Shown: positions 1 to 62,816 of the stretch, piece by piece | Numbering within the stretch: position 1 is the stretch's first letter | Layout of the letters: every line of letters begins with the position of its first letter | Assembly (NCBI GenBank): GCA_033239005.1 | Contig: BSQZ01000041.1 | Span: 246,001 to 310,000 of the forward strand | Source of the DNA: Lamellibrachia satsuma | Taxonomy: Eukaryota; Annelida; Polychaeta; Sabellida; Siboglinidae | Reading direction: 5' to 3' | DNA length: 64,000 nucleotides | Program-made: the position numbers and the translations under genes | Notes under the pieces: model-generated | Databases searched by the model: none | Seen by the model: the letters and a program-made list of their open reading frames with translations, nothing else | Told to the model about the DNA's origin: nothing

Positions 1-47153
<47,153 letters not shown>

Positions 47154-47700
47154 GTTGGCTGGAAATTAAATGCCAAAGCTTGCAATCCTAATGTTTCACT
47201 ATGTTATTCGCATACCCTGCCAGACCAGCATCCATCGTCCCTACACAAGCACATGACTGCCAATGTTTCGCTACACATGATTGGTTCAATTATCACACGT
47301 GATCAGTACTAAATTTGGCGCATCAGTCTGCGCTGTATAGTAACAGTAGCCGCAGTACATACCTGGTAAATACGATACGTCACTCAAAAAATCTCCGACG
47401 CTACCTGTATAGGAGGTATTCTATGGAATCTACTCTGAAATTATTTTTAATTCAATGTTTTATTTCCCAGTGAACACATCAGCATAGGCACAACGTACTA
47501 TAGGAATATTTCCAAGGACCAAGGGCAAGGAAAGATAATTGTTTATCAATATATACAACTATGATTCCTCTTCTTCTTCTTTTCGTTGTTGTTTTTATGC
47601 TTCTTCTTATTCGTCTCCATAATACTGATAATAATAATAATAATAATAACAACAACAATAACAGCTTATATAGCTCTTTAATTTATATAACATTGTAAGT
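47154..47700. promoter_or_regulatory. Presumed VPS13 5' flank / promoter region
   Basis: Sequence upstream of the VPS13 start codon; the 5' UTR and promoter should be here. I see no TATA box that I would trust. An (AAT)n run occupies 47625-47662. Confidence 0.35.
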
Positions 47701-47703
47701 ATA

Positions 47704-50700
47704 TAAGTATTATTGGCAGTGGGCAGGTCCAATGGACCTGTACGGGATGGAATAAGACGCTCCCGCCCCCACGAGTCTACCACGTATGGGTAAAATACGG
47801 TGATGTTAACATGACGTCACAGGGCGGACGTCTTCCTCGATGAAGTCAACGGCCAGGACGGAAGGGCTCCAAGATGAGTTCAACGACCACGTGTTCAGGA
47901 CCAAGGCGAGCCACTTTTTTGGTGGTCAACCAGCCTGGAGAGGGATGGGCTCCGCTAGGTTGCAAATCTGCCCTAGACACACCATGATCATGAAAACCAG
48001 TTTGAATCACATACCGGATCGGTCGCAGCCCGGGTCAAAAATGACCGCGCCTCCCGCCGTACATCAGGACGGGGGTGTTAAGTATGCTACTGGTGCCCCT
48101 ACCAAAAAGATACGTGGAAGAAACGACATCACCATCGGCACATGGAATGTCAGGACATTGAGAGCTGCAGGAAAACTGAAAGAACTCACACATGAGATGG
48201 AGAGATACAAGTGGAATCTGCTTGGACTCGCCGAGATGCGATGGAAAAGCTTTGGTGAAACATCGACCGAAGAAGGACACAAGGTCTACTTCAGTGGCAA
48301 GAATGACAAACACGAACAAGGCGTTGGGTTTCTTGTTCACAAAGACATTGTGAACACTGTCATGGGTTGTCGCCCTATCTCCAGCAGGCTCATCACCATC
48401 CGCCTGAAGGCAACTCCCTTCAACATGACAGTCATACAAGTTTATGCCCCAACGTCTGATTATGACGACAGTGAGGTGGAAGATTTCTATGGCCAGCAGC
48501 AAGAAGTCATAGAGGAAACGCCAAAGAAAGACAATCTTATTGTATTAGGAGACTGGAATGCAAAAGTGGGAAAGGATGCGCAGACCAACTGGCAAGACAC
48601 TTGCAGACCTTTCTGCAACGCGGAAACAAATGAGAGAGGTCACAGGCTCCTCGAATTTGCAATGTACAATGAGCTGATGCTGGCTAACACATTTGGCCCA
48701 CACAAAACATCTAGAAGATGGACCTGGCACAGCCCAGATGGAAAACATCACAATCAGATCGACTACATCTTGGTGAAACGGCGCTTTCACACAGGAGTGA
48801 ACATTGCCAGGACACGAAGCTTTCCAGGAGAAGATATCGGAAGTGATCACGACTTGCTGATGACAACCTTCCACATTCGCCTGAAGAGGATCAGCAAACC
48901 AAAACCAACAAGAATAAAATTTGACATCGAGAAACTTAAGGATCCTGATGTAGCAGAAGCATTCAAAGCAATGATAGGTGGGAAATTTGCACCACTTATC
49001 ATACTGGATGACAAATATACCGACGTGCACTTGCTGACCAACACCTTCAACAAAATAGTGACCGACACAGCCAGCGAGATCCTTGGAAAACACCGTCGGA
49101 CAAAGAAACCATGGGTCACAGAAGACATCCTAGATCTTTGTGACAAAAGAAGGGAATTGAAAAGGAGAAAATGTGATCCTGAAGGTGCAGCAAAATACAG
49201 AGAAGTCAACAAGAAGATCAAACAAGATATGAGAAGAGCAAAAGATAACTGGATAGCAGAACAGTGCTGTGAAATGGAAGACAGCTTGAGCAAGAACAAC
49301 AGCAAGAAGGCTTATCAAATAGTGAAAGACCTGACATCAGTGAAGAAAGGGTTAACTACTACTATCCAAGACAAATCAGGGAAATGCCTGACAGAAGAAC
49401 AGCAGATCCTCAATCGATGGACAGAATACTGCTCAGAACTGTACAGCCACAACACCAACGGAGATCCAGTAGTACTAAACTGTCCACAGACTACTGAAGA
49501 GGACGACTACCCCATTCTTCGTGAGGAAGTAGAGGCTGCAATAAAGTCTCTGAAAAAAGGAAAGTCAGCTGGAATTGATAACATACCAGCAGAACTGGTT
49601 CAAGCTGGGGGAGAAGCCTTGATTACCACACTTACAACAATCTGCAACAAGATCTGGCAGACAGGAGAATGGCCCACCCCATGGACTCAGTCACTGATCA
49701 TCACACTTCCCAAGAAAGGCAACCTACAGATGTGCCAAAACTACAGAACAATCAGCCTCATCAGCCACCCGAGCAAAGTCATGTTGAAGATACTACTTAA
49801 CAGACTCAAACCCCAGGCAGAAGAGATTATCGCTGAAGAACAAGCGGGTTTTCGAGCAGGACGGAGCACCATTGAACAGATCTTCAACCTTAGAATCCTT
49901 TGCGAGAAACACCTTCAACATCAGCAAAGCCTGTATCATGTCTTTATAGATTTCAAGAAGGCCTTTGATAAGGTATGGCATGCGGCCCTATGGGCAACCA
50001 TGAGGAAGTACAACATTGGCTCCAAGCTTGTCCGAATCATTGAACACCTATATGACAATGCCACCAGTGCAGTAACCTTCAACAGCAGCATAGGAGACTG
50101 GTTTCGAACAACTGTTGGAGTTCGACAAGGATGCCTACTATCACCAACGCTCTTCAACATTTTTCTGGAAAGGATAATGACTGATGCTTTAGAAAACCAT
50201 CAAGGCACTGTCAGCATTGGAGGCAGGACAATCACCAACCTTCGTTTTGCTGACGACATCGACGGCCTAGCAGGAGATGAACAAGAACTAGTCAATTTAG
50301 TGGAGCGCCTTGAGAAAGCATCTTCATCATACGGCATGGAGATCAGTGCCGAAAAGACCAAACTGATGACAAACAGCACACAAGGCATCAGCATAGAGGT
50401 CAAAGTTAATGGACAGAGACTTGAGGCAGTAACAAGCTTCAGGTACTTGGGATCAATTATCACAGATGAGGGTTCCAAACCGGAGATACTTGCCAGGATT
50501 GCACAGACAACAGCAGCACTAACAAGGTTGAAACCCTTATGGAACGACAGAAATATCACGGTCAGTTCGAAAATAAGGCTGATGCGCTCCCTTGTCATGT
50601 CCATCTTTCTGTACGCTTGTGAAACATGGACCCTTTCAGCAGATCTACAGAAGAGGATACAAGCCATGGAAATGAGATGCTTCCGGAAGATCTTGCACAT

Positions 50701-51050
50701 ATCATACAAAGACCATGTTACTAACGATGCTGTCCGTAACAAGATCAAACAAGCCATCGGACCATATGACGACCTTCTTACAACAGTTAAGAAGCGTAAA
50801 CTGAAGTGGTATCATCACGATCATCTGGCCTTGCAAAGACTATCTTGCAAGGTACCGTAAGAGGGGGGAGACGAAGAGGTAGACAGAAGAAGAGGTGGGA
50901 AGACAACATCAAAGAGTGGACAGGAATGGAGTTCGCTGACTCCCAGAGGGCTGTAGAGAACAGGGAAACGTGGAGAGAGCTGGTTAGAAAGTCATCAATG
51001 GTGCCCCAACGATCCTTACGGGTTATGGGAAAGTGAAGTGAAGTGAAGAA
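47704..51050 (+). mobile_element. RTE/BovB-like LINE, near full length
   Basis: A 1006-codon frame (47840-50860) holds an apurinic endonuclease (TWNVRTL near residue 98, QVYAPTSDYDD, LGDWNAKVG, SDHDLL near 334) and a reverse transcriptase (LPKKGN, EEQAGFRAGRST, IDFKKAFDKVWH, VRQGCLLSP, RFADD near 802, RYLGSII). The order and wording match the BovB/RTE clade. A +1/-2-type frameshift near 50806-50825 moves the C-terminus (RSSGLAKTILQG, GGRRRGRQKKRWED) to another frame ending at 51036. The 3' end is a short (GTGAA)n repeat, usual for RTE. Possible short target duplication AAGTATA (47697-47703 and 51049-51055). Confidence 0.9.
47840..51036 (+). pseudogene. RTE-type endonuclease/reverse transcriptase, one frameshift
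   Basis: This is the coding part of the element above. Only one disruption is visible (near 50806-50825), with the tail KTILQGTVRGGRRRGRQKKR restored in the alternate frame. So it is a young copy: probably inactive, or carrying a sequencing indel. Catalytic FADD and the endonuclease SDH motif are intact. Confidence 0.88.
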
Positions 51051-51059
51051 GTATAGCCT

Positions 51060-51804
51060 ATAATATAAAATAAATGTATATCATGTATGAATAAAATAAA
51101 TGCAAGAACAAGACAAATATTATTACATAGAAGCGCCATTAACACAAAATCTGTGAGTATATCTGCTCAGCAAAATCTTGGAGAATGACATCAAATGCAG
51201 CGCTCAGGTCAAGCGCAGCACTGGTCAGTACAACAACAGAGCCAAGGTCTACTGCCTACAGGGTGTCACCGTGCACTTTGAACAAAGCTGTTTCTGTAGA
51301 GTTGCTTCTTCGACATGTTGATTAAAATTGGTCGTGCAGGTTGTTTGCTTGCATATAATATTGACATTTAGCTACTTGCGACGACTCGTTCGAGTGGTGC
51401 ATTTGGGGGGGGGGACATTGGGTCATGGCCCCTTTGGCTTAATTTCCCCCCGTATTTTTCCGTGGTACCCCTTCATGGTAGCATAGTAAAGTAATGGGTG
51501 ACTAAGCTTGTTCCCCCCCCCCCACACACACACACCCTTTCCGAGATCTGAGATACGCCATTGGAGACAAATACCAAATTTGAAATTAATTAACATGTCT
51601 GTATCACTTCAGTATTGAGTCCCATCTTTTTTGTAAGTGGCGATATTTTATCAGTCTTGTATCTTTCTGGGACAGCGGACGACTGTAAAGATGTAACAAT
51701 TATGCGTGACACAATGGGATTTCGTTCGTTAATATATACTGTCACCAGCCACGAAGAGTGCGTGCGTGCACGGCGTTCGTGCGTGTGTGCGTGCACGTCG
51801 TTCG

Positions 51805-51869
<65 letters not shown>

Positions 51870-53310
51870 GAGGAGAACAGATCCCACCACCCGGATTGAC
51901 AATGCGGAATAGTGAAAAAAACTATATGCATCAAGTAGATTCACCAGAGTAGCATCATAGTGGTCAGCCAGATCTTCAGAGCGATGGATACTCAGTAAAA
52001 AACATTTGAATTTATCGCGTGTACCTACGGGACATATTTTATTATCAGCATTCCAGTGGCGTAGGTTTGGGTGGGGCAAGGACTCGCTGTTAGGGCAGAT
52101 AAAATAATGCACCCCTGACGGGGGCGGGAATAGGCTTGTTGGCAGGGGGGTCTCAGTCAATCGTAGTCATATGTCATTTTACTTACGAACCGGGGGGGGA
52201 GGGGCGACACATGTGTCGTTCCACAGACATAAGGATTAATATTAGCCGGCTGTCAATACTTCAGTTGTTCTGCTGTAGGCCTATATACGTGTTCCTTTAC
52301 CGCAATATTAGGGGGGTCTTGAGACCCATAAGACCCCCCGGATCCACTTCTGATGGGAAGCTAAAAGGAGTCACCGGCGGCCTCGTCTAGCCACTGGTGA
52401 CTTCCCTTTAGCTTCTCCTCAACGAGTGATGAAATCTAGTTTATTAGGAAACATTAAGACCTTAAATGGATGTAGTGTTTACGATGTGGCACCTTTATAA
52501 CCGAGGATAACACGTATTGCATCCATTAATTAAGTAATACAACGTACTCCGAATTATCACATACCCTCTATACGAAATGATAGATCGTACATTGGAAAAC
52601 ACGTAGTTTTTATCAAAGTAGAAACTGTTCCACTTCCTAATCACGACTATAAGTTGATGTGGGGGCGAGACTCCCCATGGGCTGTATCTGCACGTGTGTC
52701 TCAGCACAACATTGACAATGCAAAATGTTTACATCAGCAATGCAGACCTATTGGAAATGCTGATTTTTTTTACTATCCGTCTATTCCATCTGCATGTGCT
52801 TTTGGGCAGAATATGCAGTAGGTAGCAGCATTGCATTCATCCACCAGAGGGAGACAGCAAGCGCGTATGATGTTGGAAATACGAGGGGGCTTCTTACGGC
52901 ATGGGGGCTCCTTGCCCCACCCTACCCTATTTAGGGGGCATAGGGCCATGGTCACCAGTAGGTTTAAATGTTCTGATTTATTTTATTTTGGGGAGACCCT
53001 ATATACGCCACTGCATTAGTCTCGCTTATATCCGACTCTCGCTCGCCTTCGAAAATTCGCCGAGAAGAAATGTGTGCGACAAACGGTGGCGCCACAGCGC
53101 GGAGCCTGGATAATCGAAGTTACCACTGCATCGGACCAGTGTGACGTCGAACAACACTGATGGTGAAACTTATGGCAGAGTGGTATACTGTATATCTAAA
53201 TGTCTGTGATGGCAACATTCCGAACCAGAAGTTATAGAGCCCACGTAAAAATGTATGTAGCAAACCAGGGTTTCTTAACCTGGGGTACGCGTACTCCCAA
53301 GGGTATTGTG
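51060..53310. other. Intergenic sequence, MITE-like fragments and microsatellites
   Basis: Contains poly-G/poly-C runs (51405-51420, 51510-51525), a (GTGC)n tract at 51765-51870, and fragments with CAGTGGCG-type ends near 52053, 52394 and 53005. A 10-bp perfect hairpin GGGGGGTCTT...AAGACCCCCC spans 52311-52339. A shared fragment (GTAGCAT..., GGGTGACTAAG) recurs at 60322. No gene seen. Confidence 0.45.
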
Positions 53311-53317
53311 ATTTTTT

Positions 53318-55735
53318 AACAAGATTGCCATCCCAAACAACAAGTTCCAGATGGCAAGTGGACAAGGAAGCCATTGGCTTATCGAGAGTCCAACAATTTT
53401 ATCATCTATGTGTAGCCCGCTCTTATCATATATCTGTCAATTCTATTTTTAAACATATTCACACTACTAGCACTAACACAATCATTTGGCAGTTTGTTCC
53501 ATTCATTTATCACCCTCTGTGAGAAAGAGTACTTTCTCACGTCCAACCTACACTGTTCCTTAAATAATGCTGCTTTGTGTCCTCTGGTTATACTGCCTTC
53601 TTTAAGTTTGAAGAACATATTCCTATCAACATCCTCATAACCGTTCACTATTTTAAACACTTCTATTTGGTCTCATCTTAGTCTCCTGGTCTCTAGTGTT
53701 TTCAAACCACATTGTAATAAGCGACTTTCGTAACTAAGGTCTATCAATTCTGGAATCATTTTAGTTGCTCTTCTTTGTATTCTTTCTAGTTTGCCTATGT
53801 CCTTCTTACGATACGGCCTCCATGCTTGTATACAATATTCCAAATGTGGTCTAACTATTGCTTTGTACAGGGGTACAATTAGCTGTTTCTCCTTATATGT
53901 GATTACTTACTTAATCCTCTTGGCCCCTTCAGGAGCATAGGGCGTCAACCATGTTTCTCCACCTCACTCTCTTCTGGGCTATAGCTTTGGCCTCTTGCCA
54001 GGTGACCCCCACTTTTTCAAGATCTTGTAGTGTTGAGCGTCTCCAGTTGATTTTTTGCCTTCCTTGTCTTCTCTTTCCTTGTGGGTTATAGTCCAGTGCT
54101 TCTTTGGTTGTATTTGTTGGATCTTTTCTGAGTGTGTGGCCAATCCAGCTCCATTTTCTCTTCTTGATTGTAGTGCTTATTTCTTCCTGTTTGGTTTTCT
54201 TCCAGAGCTCTTTATTTGATATTTTGTTAGGCCACCATACCTTAAGGATGTATCGGAGGCGACTGTTGATGAAGACTTGGAGATTGTTGTTGAGAGACTG
54301 AGTAGTTTTCCACGTTTCACAGCCATAGAGAAGAACTGGTTTAACGTTGGTGTTGAAAATGCGGATCTTAGTGTTTATGGATAGTTGGGAAGAGAGCCAT
54401 ACAGGGCGTAGGGCTTTATTGATGCGTAGCTCCACATCTTTGTCAGCTCCACCATTTGTACTGATGTTGCTCCCGAGGTAGATGAAGTCTTGTACTTCCT
54501 CAACAGTACCACTTTCTAGTGAGATGGGTTCGGAGGATCTGCTGTTGACTTTCATCACCTTTGTCTTTCCCACATTGATCTTAAGACCCAGTTGGCTGCT
54601 TTTTTCTTGAAGCCTTTCTGTTTTTTGTTGCATGTGTTTATGGGTTTCTGAGAGTAGTGCTAGATCATCTGCAAAATCCAAGTCTTCTAGTTGTGAGAAC
54701 AAGTTCCACTGGATCCCAGTACGATGGTGTTCTGTGGATCTTTTCATTGTCCAGTCTATGGCTATCAGAAAGAGCAGTGGAGATAGCAAGCAGCCCTGTC
54801 GTACTCCAGTTCCAATCTGGAAGCCTTCTGAAACTTGTCCATTAAAGATGACATGACCAGTGAAACCTTCGTACATGTTCTTTATTAGGGTTACAAATTT
54901 TGTAGGTAAACCATAATGCCTCAGGAGCTTCCACAGAACTGTCCTATCTATACTATCAAATGCTTTTTCGAAGTCCACAAAGTTTATGTAAAGGGAGCTC
55001 TGCCATTCAATGCATTGTTCAACGATAATCCTGAGTGTAGCAATGTGATCTGTGCAGCATTTATCCTTTCTAAAGCCAGCTTGTTCCTTTCTTAGCTTCT
55101 TGTCAACTGTTTCTTGTATCCTATCCAGGATGATACGGCAGAGAATTTTACTGGGCACTGATAGAAGCATGATCCCTCTCCAGTTCTTACATTCACTGAG
55201 GTTCCCTTTCTTGGGGATTGTAACTAGCATACCTGTCTTCCATTCAGTTGGTATTTCCTCTTTATCCCAGATCTCATTTAGCACGCTGTATAAAACGTTT
55301 GTGGTGGCCCCAATATCAGCTTTTAAGACATCAGATGGTATATTGTCAATTCCAGGTGCTTTGCCTAGCTTCAGCTTTTTGATGGCTCTCTTGATCTCCT
55401 CTTTGGATATCCTACCACAATTAATGTTAAGGTCTTCATTTGTTTCCTCAATGTCTGGGATTGAATCTGGTGGAGGCCTATTCAAGATATCTTGGAAATA
55501 TTCTTTCCAGCGTTGTAACTGTAAAGATTCCTTAGTGAGAAGGTTTCCCTGTTTTTCCCTGATATGTGATTATTCTCCTAGAATTTGATTTCCTTTCGAA
55601 GCGGCAATCCCACATTGCTCTGACACTTTCATGTCAGCACTAAATGTTACACCTAAGTCCTTTTCTTGTGTGGTTCTACCTAGTACAGCATCCCCCATTT
55701 TATATTCTTCGTCCATGTTTCCATGTCCTAGGGTA
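53318..55735 (-). mobile_element. CR1-like LINE 3' remnant, split by a nested LINE
   Basis: The right part (55573-55735) reads EKDLGVTFSADMKVSEQCG on the minus strand; the left part (53318-53894) continues YKEKQLIVPLYKAIVRPHLE, RRATKMIPELIDLSYESRL and NEWNKLPNDCVSAS. Removing 53906-55561 and one TSD copy rejoins the frame as IITYKEKQ. Confidence 0.88.
53906..55561 (-). mobile_element. 5'-truncated LINE inserted in the CR1-like element
   Basis: A 518-codon minus-strand frame (55485-53929) carries RT motifs: IPKKGNLSECKNWRGI, RKEQAGFRKDKCCTDHI, NFVDFEKAFDSIDR, GVRQGCLLSPL, LDFADDLALLSE, GKTKVMKVN, then QGKRRQGRQKINWRR. The endonuclease is missing. The 3' end is GGCCAAGAGGATTAAGTAAG. A perfect 11-bp target duplication ATATGTGATTA flanks it (53895-53905 and 55562-55572). 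The intact frame suggests a recent insertion. The clade is uncertain. Confidence 0.92.
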
Positions 55736-55739
55736 TGCA

Positions 55740-56990
55740 GAGGTTAGCTGAAACTAAGGTCTAACGACTTTCCTCTGCCCAAGTTCTGGTCCAAAATGAA
55801 CGAGCGTTAGGCTTATTCTTCTTTGGGTGATGTGATGTAATGGAATATATATTCTTGATGTTTGAATTATCGGCAAGAAAACAACTTTTCGTAGCGGATT
55901 GTGTGTGAAAGGTGAGTTCCGAGTCTTCCAATAGAAAACTGTCCCTATGAAAGAGGCTCTGGTTTTGAGCAAGCGAGCGCAACCATCACGTTGACCTCCC
56001 AACTGGGTAGTTCGACTGCAAACACTCAGGTGAAGATGTTTACTTCATAAATAATGTGTGTATACTTGAACTGAATTCTAAATAGTGCTTCGTCTATGAT
56101 TCTGTATCCCTGTAGGATTGCGTGTCCGGCCGATTTTCACAGGACTCCGAAGGTACGCGGAGAGGGTAAAAGGTTGAGAACCCGTCAACTAAACAGATCT
56201 AGCTATCGCGGGAGCTGCTGTCAAACGGTTCGCCACATCTTCTCTGTCTCTTTTTGATATCGCTCCTTTTTCTACTTCTTCTTTTGCTGGTTCTTCTGTT
56301 ACTTCTGATTCTATTACTTCTTCTTTTTCTACTTCTTCCACTTCTTTCTTCTTGTCTTCTTCGTTTCTTCTTATTCATGTCCTCTTGGTCCTTAGTCCAC
56401 CTCTGCCCAGTGATCAACGCGACTACGGCCAGGCGGCGTGCCCGCTCTGTCAAGCTCAACGCATCGAGCGCGGCGAGCATAGGCTCGTTGGAGACGCCGC
56501 ACGCACGAATACAGTCTATTGAGATGTAATAATTGTAAGGTCAAATACACATTAACTGTGCAAAGCAATCGACAATGCTTGTCATAAAAAATATCAGATA
56601 TTAATTGCAATTGCGTAACAATTCATAAGTCGTCGTTAAATAAAAATGGCATCTAAAACAATAAGTTATAGCGATTGGTCTCAACCCTAAGTTATAACGA
56701 CTGATCTCGACTTAAGCTATAAAGATTGATATCAATCAATACGTCGTTAACCTGTTTCCTCTTCTTACCACATACCCAGCGTCGTTTATAAAGTGACTGT
56801 GTTGACACACACAGCCTGACATGTAAACTGAGAAGTTAACGTGGCCGTTCTCATACGATGTAGACATCTATACGTTCCGTCGCTGACACCCACAATGCGC
56901 CAATCAGGGAAAGGCGCGTGTGTGCTCTAAACACACACACGTAGACTCTACCCGGGAAAGCAGACGCCACACGCCTCCTCTAACAACGGT
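55740..56990. other. Intergenic region upstream of MCFD2
   Basis: At 56199-56480 the minus strand has a 93-codon frame starting MLAALDALSLTERARRLAVV and ending in a K/R-rich low-complexity part (TTC-rich on plus). I do not recognise it. A degenerate ~33-bp repeat (AAGTTATAGCGATTGGTCTC) lies at 56660-56735. The MCFD2 promoter and a 5' UTR exon probably lie at 56750-56990. Confidence 0.35.
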
Positions 56991-57175
56991 GAGTGGCACA
57001 GTCAAATTTAGCCCGTGTCAGTCATATTTAGTATTAGTAATTTGCCGTGTATGATCGGTTCACCGTGTGTCACGGATGAGCCGGTCAGATAGTAGTAATA
57101 TGATTCGCTATTTATGACACGTAGGAGTTTACCGTATTCTTTTCAGTGACGTTGACGTAAAATGTTTATGCGTAA

Positions 57176-57222
57176 GGTGTGCGTGCGTGCGTGCGTGCGT
57201 GCGTACGTGCGTATGCGTGTGT
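57176..57222. repeat. (GTGC)n microsatellite
   Basis: Short GTGCGTGC run between the putative 5' UTR exon and coding exon 1. Confidence 0.85.
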
Positions 57223-57369
57223 AAGCCGACTGTATTCACAAATAACCTAACAAAACGACATTTCCTGTATCACTGGTATATAATTACAACAGTCCTGTAC
57301 ATTTATATTTAGCTGACGAGAACGCGTATCATTTTGGTCGTGTAGGACTGTGCCTGAGTTCGCAGTGCG

Positions 57370-60039
<2,670 letters not shown>

Positions 60040-60557
60040 GTGTGCACGACGTGTACCATAAAATGTGTGATCATAACCTGGAGTTGTCAATTGTTGTTAC
60101 TCTCGGTTGTCCTTCCTAGTTTGAGGTTAGCTGACATTCTGTATACAGGACAAGAACTACTGCTAGAATATCACCAGACGCCATCCATATCGTGTATGCA
60201 TTTCAAAATTAAAATCTGAGCTCCACCTAAACAAGCCAACAACATCGTCGATATTCCCACTGCACATACATGTCCACCCTTGAGTTTTTCTGTGTGTAAC
60301 CAATTGCGCCACTGCGTGGTAGCATGGCAAATTTAGGGGTGACTAAGTATGACCCTATTTGGCTTCCCCCCTTGCGAGATGGCTGGCTGTCTGGATGGCT
60401 GTCTGTGCTGGCTGTCTGTGTGGCTGGTTGGCTGGCTGGCTGGCTGGCTGGTTGGCTGGGTGGCTGGCTGGCTGGCTGGCGGGCTGGCTGGCTGACTGAC
60501 TGTAGCTGTCAGTTAAGCAGTGTGCCCATCCAGGACTGCTACTAGTGTAAGGCGCAT
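60040..60557 (+). other. MCFD2 3' flank with a GGCT microsatellite
   Basis: This is presumed 3' UTR and downstream DNA. I see no AATAAA close to the stop; the first clear one is near 60732, inside a LINE remnant. A (CTGG/GGCT) run occupies 60377-60500. Confidence 0.4.
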
Positions 60558-61820
60558 TTAATAATAATAATAATAATAATAATAATTAACTTATATGGCG
60601 CATGTGTCCTCAGAAACCTGAGCTCAGAGGCGCAATGAAACATAATCATTAAGCATAATCGTGAACATGGACGTGCAAGAGTCGTCAGAACGAGGGACCA
60701 TCAAAGAGTTATGGTGGAAATACAATTTGGAATAAATATGTCTTGAGTTTTTTTCGAAAGATAGCTATAGTTTCAGATGTTTCCAAAGTGACGGTGAAAA
60801 CTGAGGCGCCCTGAGAACCACACGTGTCAGATTTTTTTTACTCGTTGGAATTTAGGCTAGTCTCTTTTAGCAATGTTATTTAGTAGTGCATTACAATAGT
60901 CAAGGCGGCTACTAATTAGTGCTTTTGATATTGTTTTAGCAGTAGATATATATATAATATATGTGTGTGTGTGTGTGTGCGTGTGCGTGTGCGTGTGCGT
61001 GTGCGTGTGCGTGTGCGTGAGCGTGAGCGTGAGCGTGTGCGTGTGCGTGTGCGTGTGCGTGTGCGTGTGCGTGTGTGTGTGACGCCGAATTCGACGACGA
61101 TCACGTATATAATAGAAACATGATTTGCATACTTGAGAAATATGCTGGCTAAAGTTGAAGTCACTGTCAAAGACAACACATATATTACGAACAGTACCTG
61201 ATAGGAATGTATCACTGCCAAGAAAATGGCTGATGAGCCTATATCGTTGTTGCAATAATAATAAGGTCCGTTTTTATCTGGATTAAGCTTTAGTTTATTT
61301 GAATCCATCCATAACAAAATGTCAGTGAGACAATCACTTAAAGTCGAAACAGATTCTTGTGCATTGGATTGTGAAAGTGATATGTAAACCTGTGTGTTAT
61401 CAGTATATAGGTGATGATTGAGATTATGATTAGTAATAACATGGCCAAGAACGGATCCTTGCGGCACTCCGAATGGAAGGTGTTGTGGGCAAGATAATGT
61501 GCCAGATATGTTAATGCTTTGGTGTTTGTCTGAAAAATATAACTTGAACCACCGATGAGCTGTGCCAAAAATGCCAAAATGTCTATGAAGGCGTTGTAAA
61601 AGGATTAAATGATCAATCGTAAAGAAAGCAGCTGAGAGATCTGGCAAAGTGAGTGCTGTGACTTTGCCATTGTCCAAGTTGTCAACTATATCATTGTGTA
61701 TCTTGAGAAAAGCCGTTTCGGTAGAGTGGAATCGTTTATATGCAGACTGTAGGTCATTTGCTAAGTGATGTTTATGTGAAACTTTTCCTCCAGTTGGGAG
61801 AATAAATTAATATATACTTT
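60558..61820 (-). mobile_element. L2/CR1-like LINE, internally deleted
   Basis: The minus strand reads LPDLSAAFFTIDHLILLQRL, ISGTLSCPQHLPFGVPQGSV, HHLYTDNTQVYISLSQSNA, LLWMDSNKLKLNPDK and NFSQHISQVCKSCFY, then ends CTGAGCTCAGGTTTCTGAGG and (ATT)n. YADD is YTDN, about 12 residues are missing after GSVLG, and a (CACACG)n microsatellite at 60960-61080 interrupts the frame. Dead copy, same family as 11255-11587. Confidence 0.88.
60960..61080. repeat. (GTGTGC)n microsatellite inside a LINE
   Basis: Alternating GTGTGC/GTGAGC hexamers that replace a few LINE codons after RRIRRH. Confidence 0.93.
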
Positions 61821-62049
61821 TATCAGAATATTTGAACTTAACTCACTTCAACGTTTCATCAACGTTTGCGTTCTTCAGGAACTGAATTTTGGAACTTAGT
61901 TATTCCTCTACTCGCCAGATGGTGCTGCAATCAGGCTGTCCCATACGTAGCTGAGGCGGAAATATATTTGTCTCGGGTCTCGCAGTCAGTAACGAAGTTG
62001 TTTCTGTTGGCATGGACTGTGATTACTGGCTTGAGTTCTATCGTGGCAG

Positions 62050-62150
62050 GAAGGTTGAGGTGGAAGGTGGGCCTCACGATAGGTGGGAGGTGGGCCTCAC
62101 AATAGGTGGGAGGTGGGCCTCACGATAGGTGGGAGTTGGGAGGTTGGCCC
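62050..62150. repeat. ~23-bp G-rich repeat
   Basis: Three to four copies of GGTGGGCCTCACGATAGGTG. Confidence 0.75.
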
Positions 62151-62342
62151 AAACAATTGGTGGCAGGTGGGACGGGCGATTTTTAGGTGGGTGGTTGGAG
62201 GTATTAACATAAATTGCATAAATAACTTTACCAATTATCTAAATAGCATCACCACACAGCCCGCGGCAGCAGTTGTATCGGACTACGGATTTCCAAAATC
62301 ATGATTCGTCGTTTATTTTATAGACTGGTGCCCAGTCCACCA

Positions 62343-62656
<314 letters not shown>

Positions 62657-62816
62657 TAAGGTAGGACCTATATTCATACCTCACATGGCTATCTGCTAAC
62701 GTGACGTCACTCGATATCACGACAGTTACTACGTGACCCATTATTACTCATGCACGACCGACTGACTAGACATGTTATGTGTTTGAACAACGTCTGCCGG
62801 AGACACAACAGATGGA

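Noticed and set aside
48035..50757. Minus-strand frames of 150-185 codons under the RTE element
   Set aside because: Antisense shadows of the LINE coding frame.
52053..53012. A single transposon with CAGTGGCGTA ends
   Set aside because: The ends are similar, but the flanking 8-mers (CAGCATTC and CATTAGTC) do not match; more likely separate fragments.
54104..55588. Plus-strand frames under the nested LINE
   Set aside because: Antisense shadows of the minus-strand RT.
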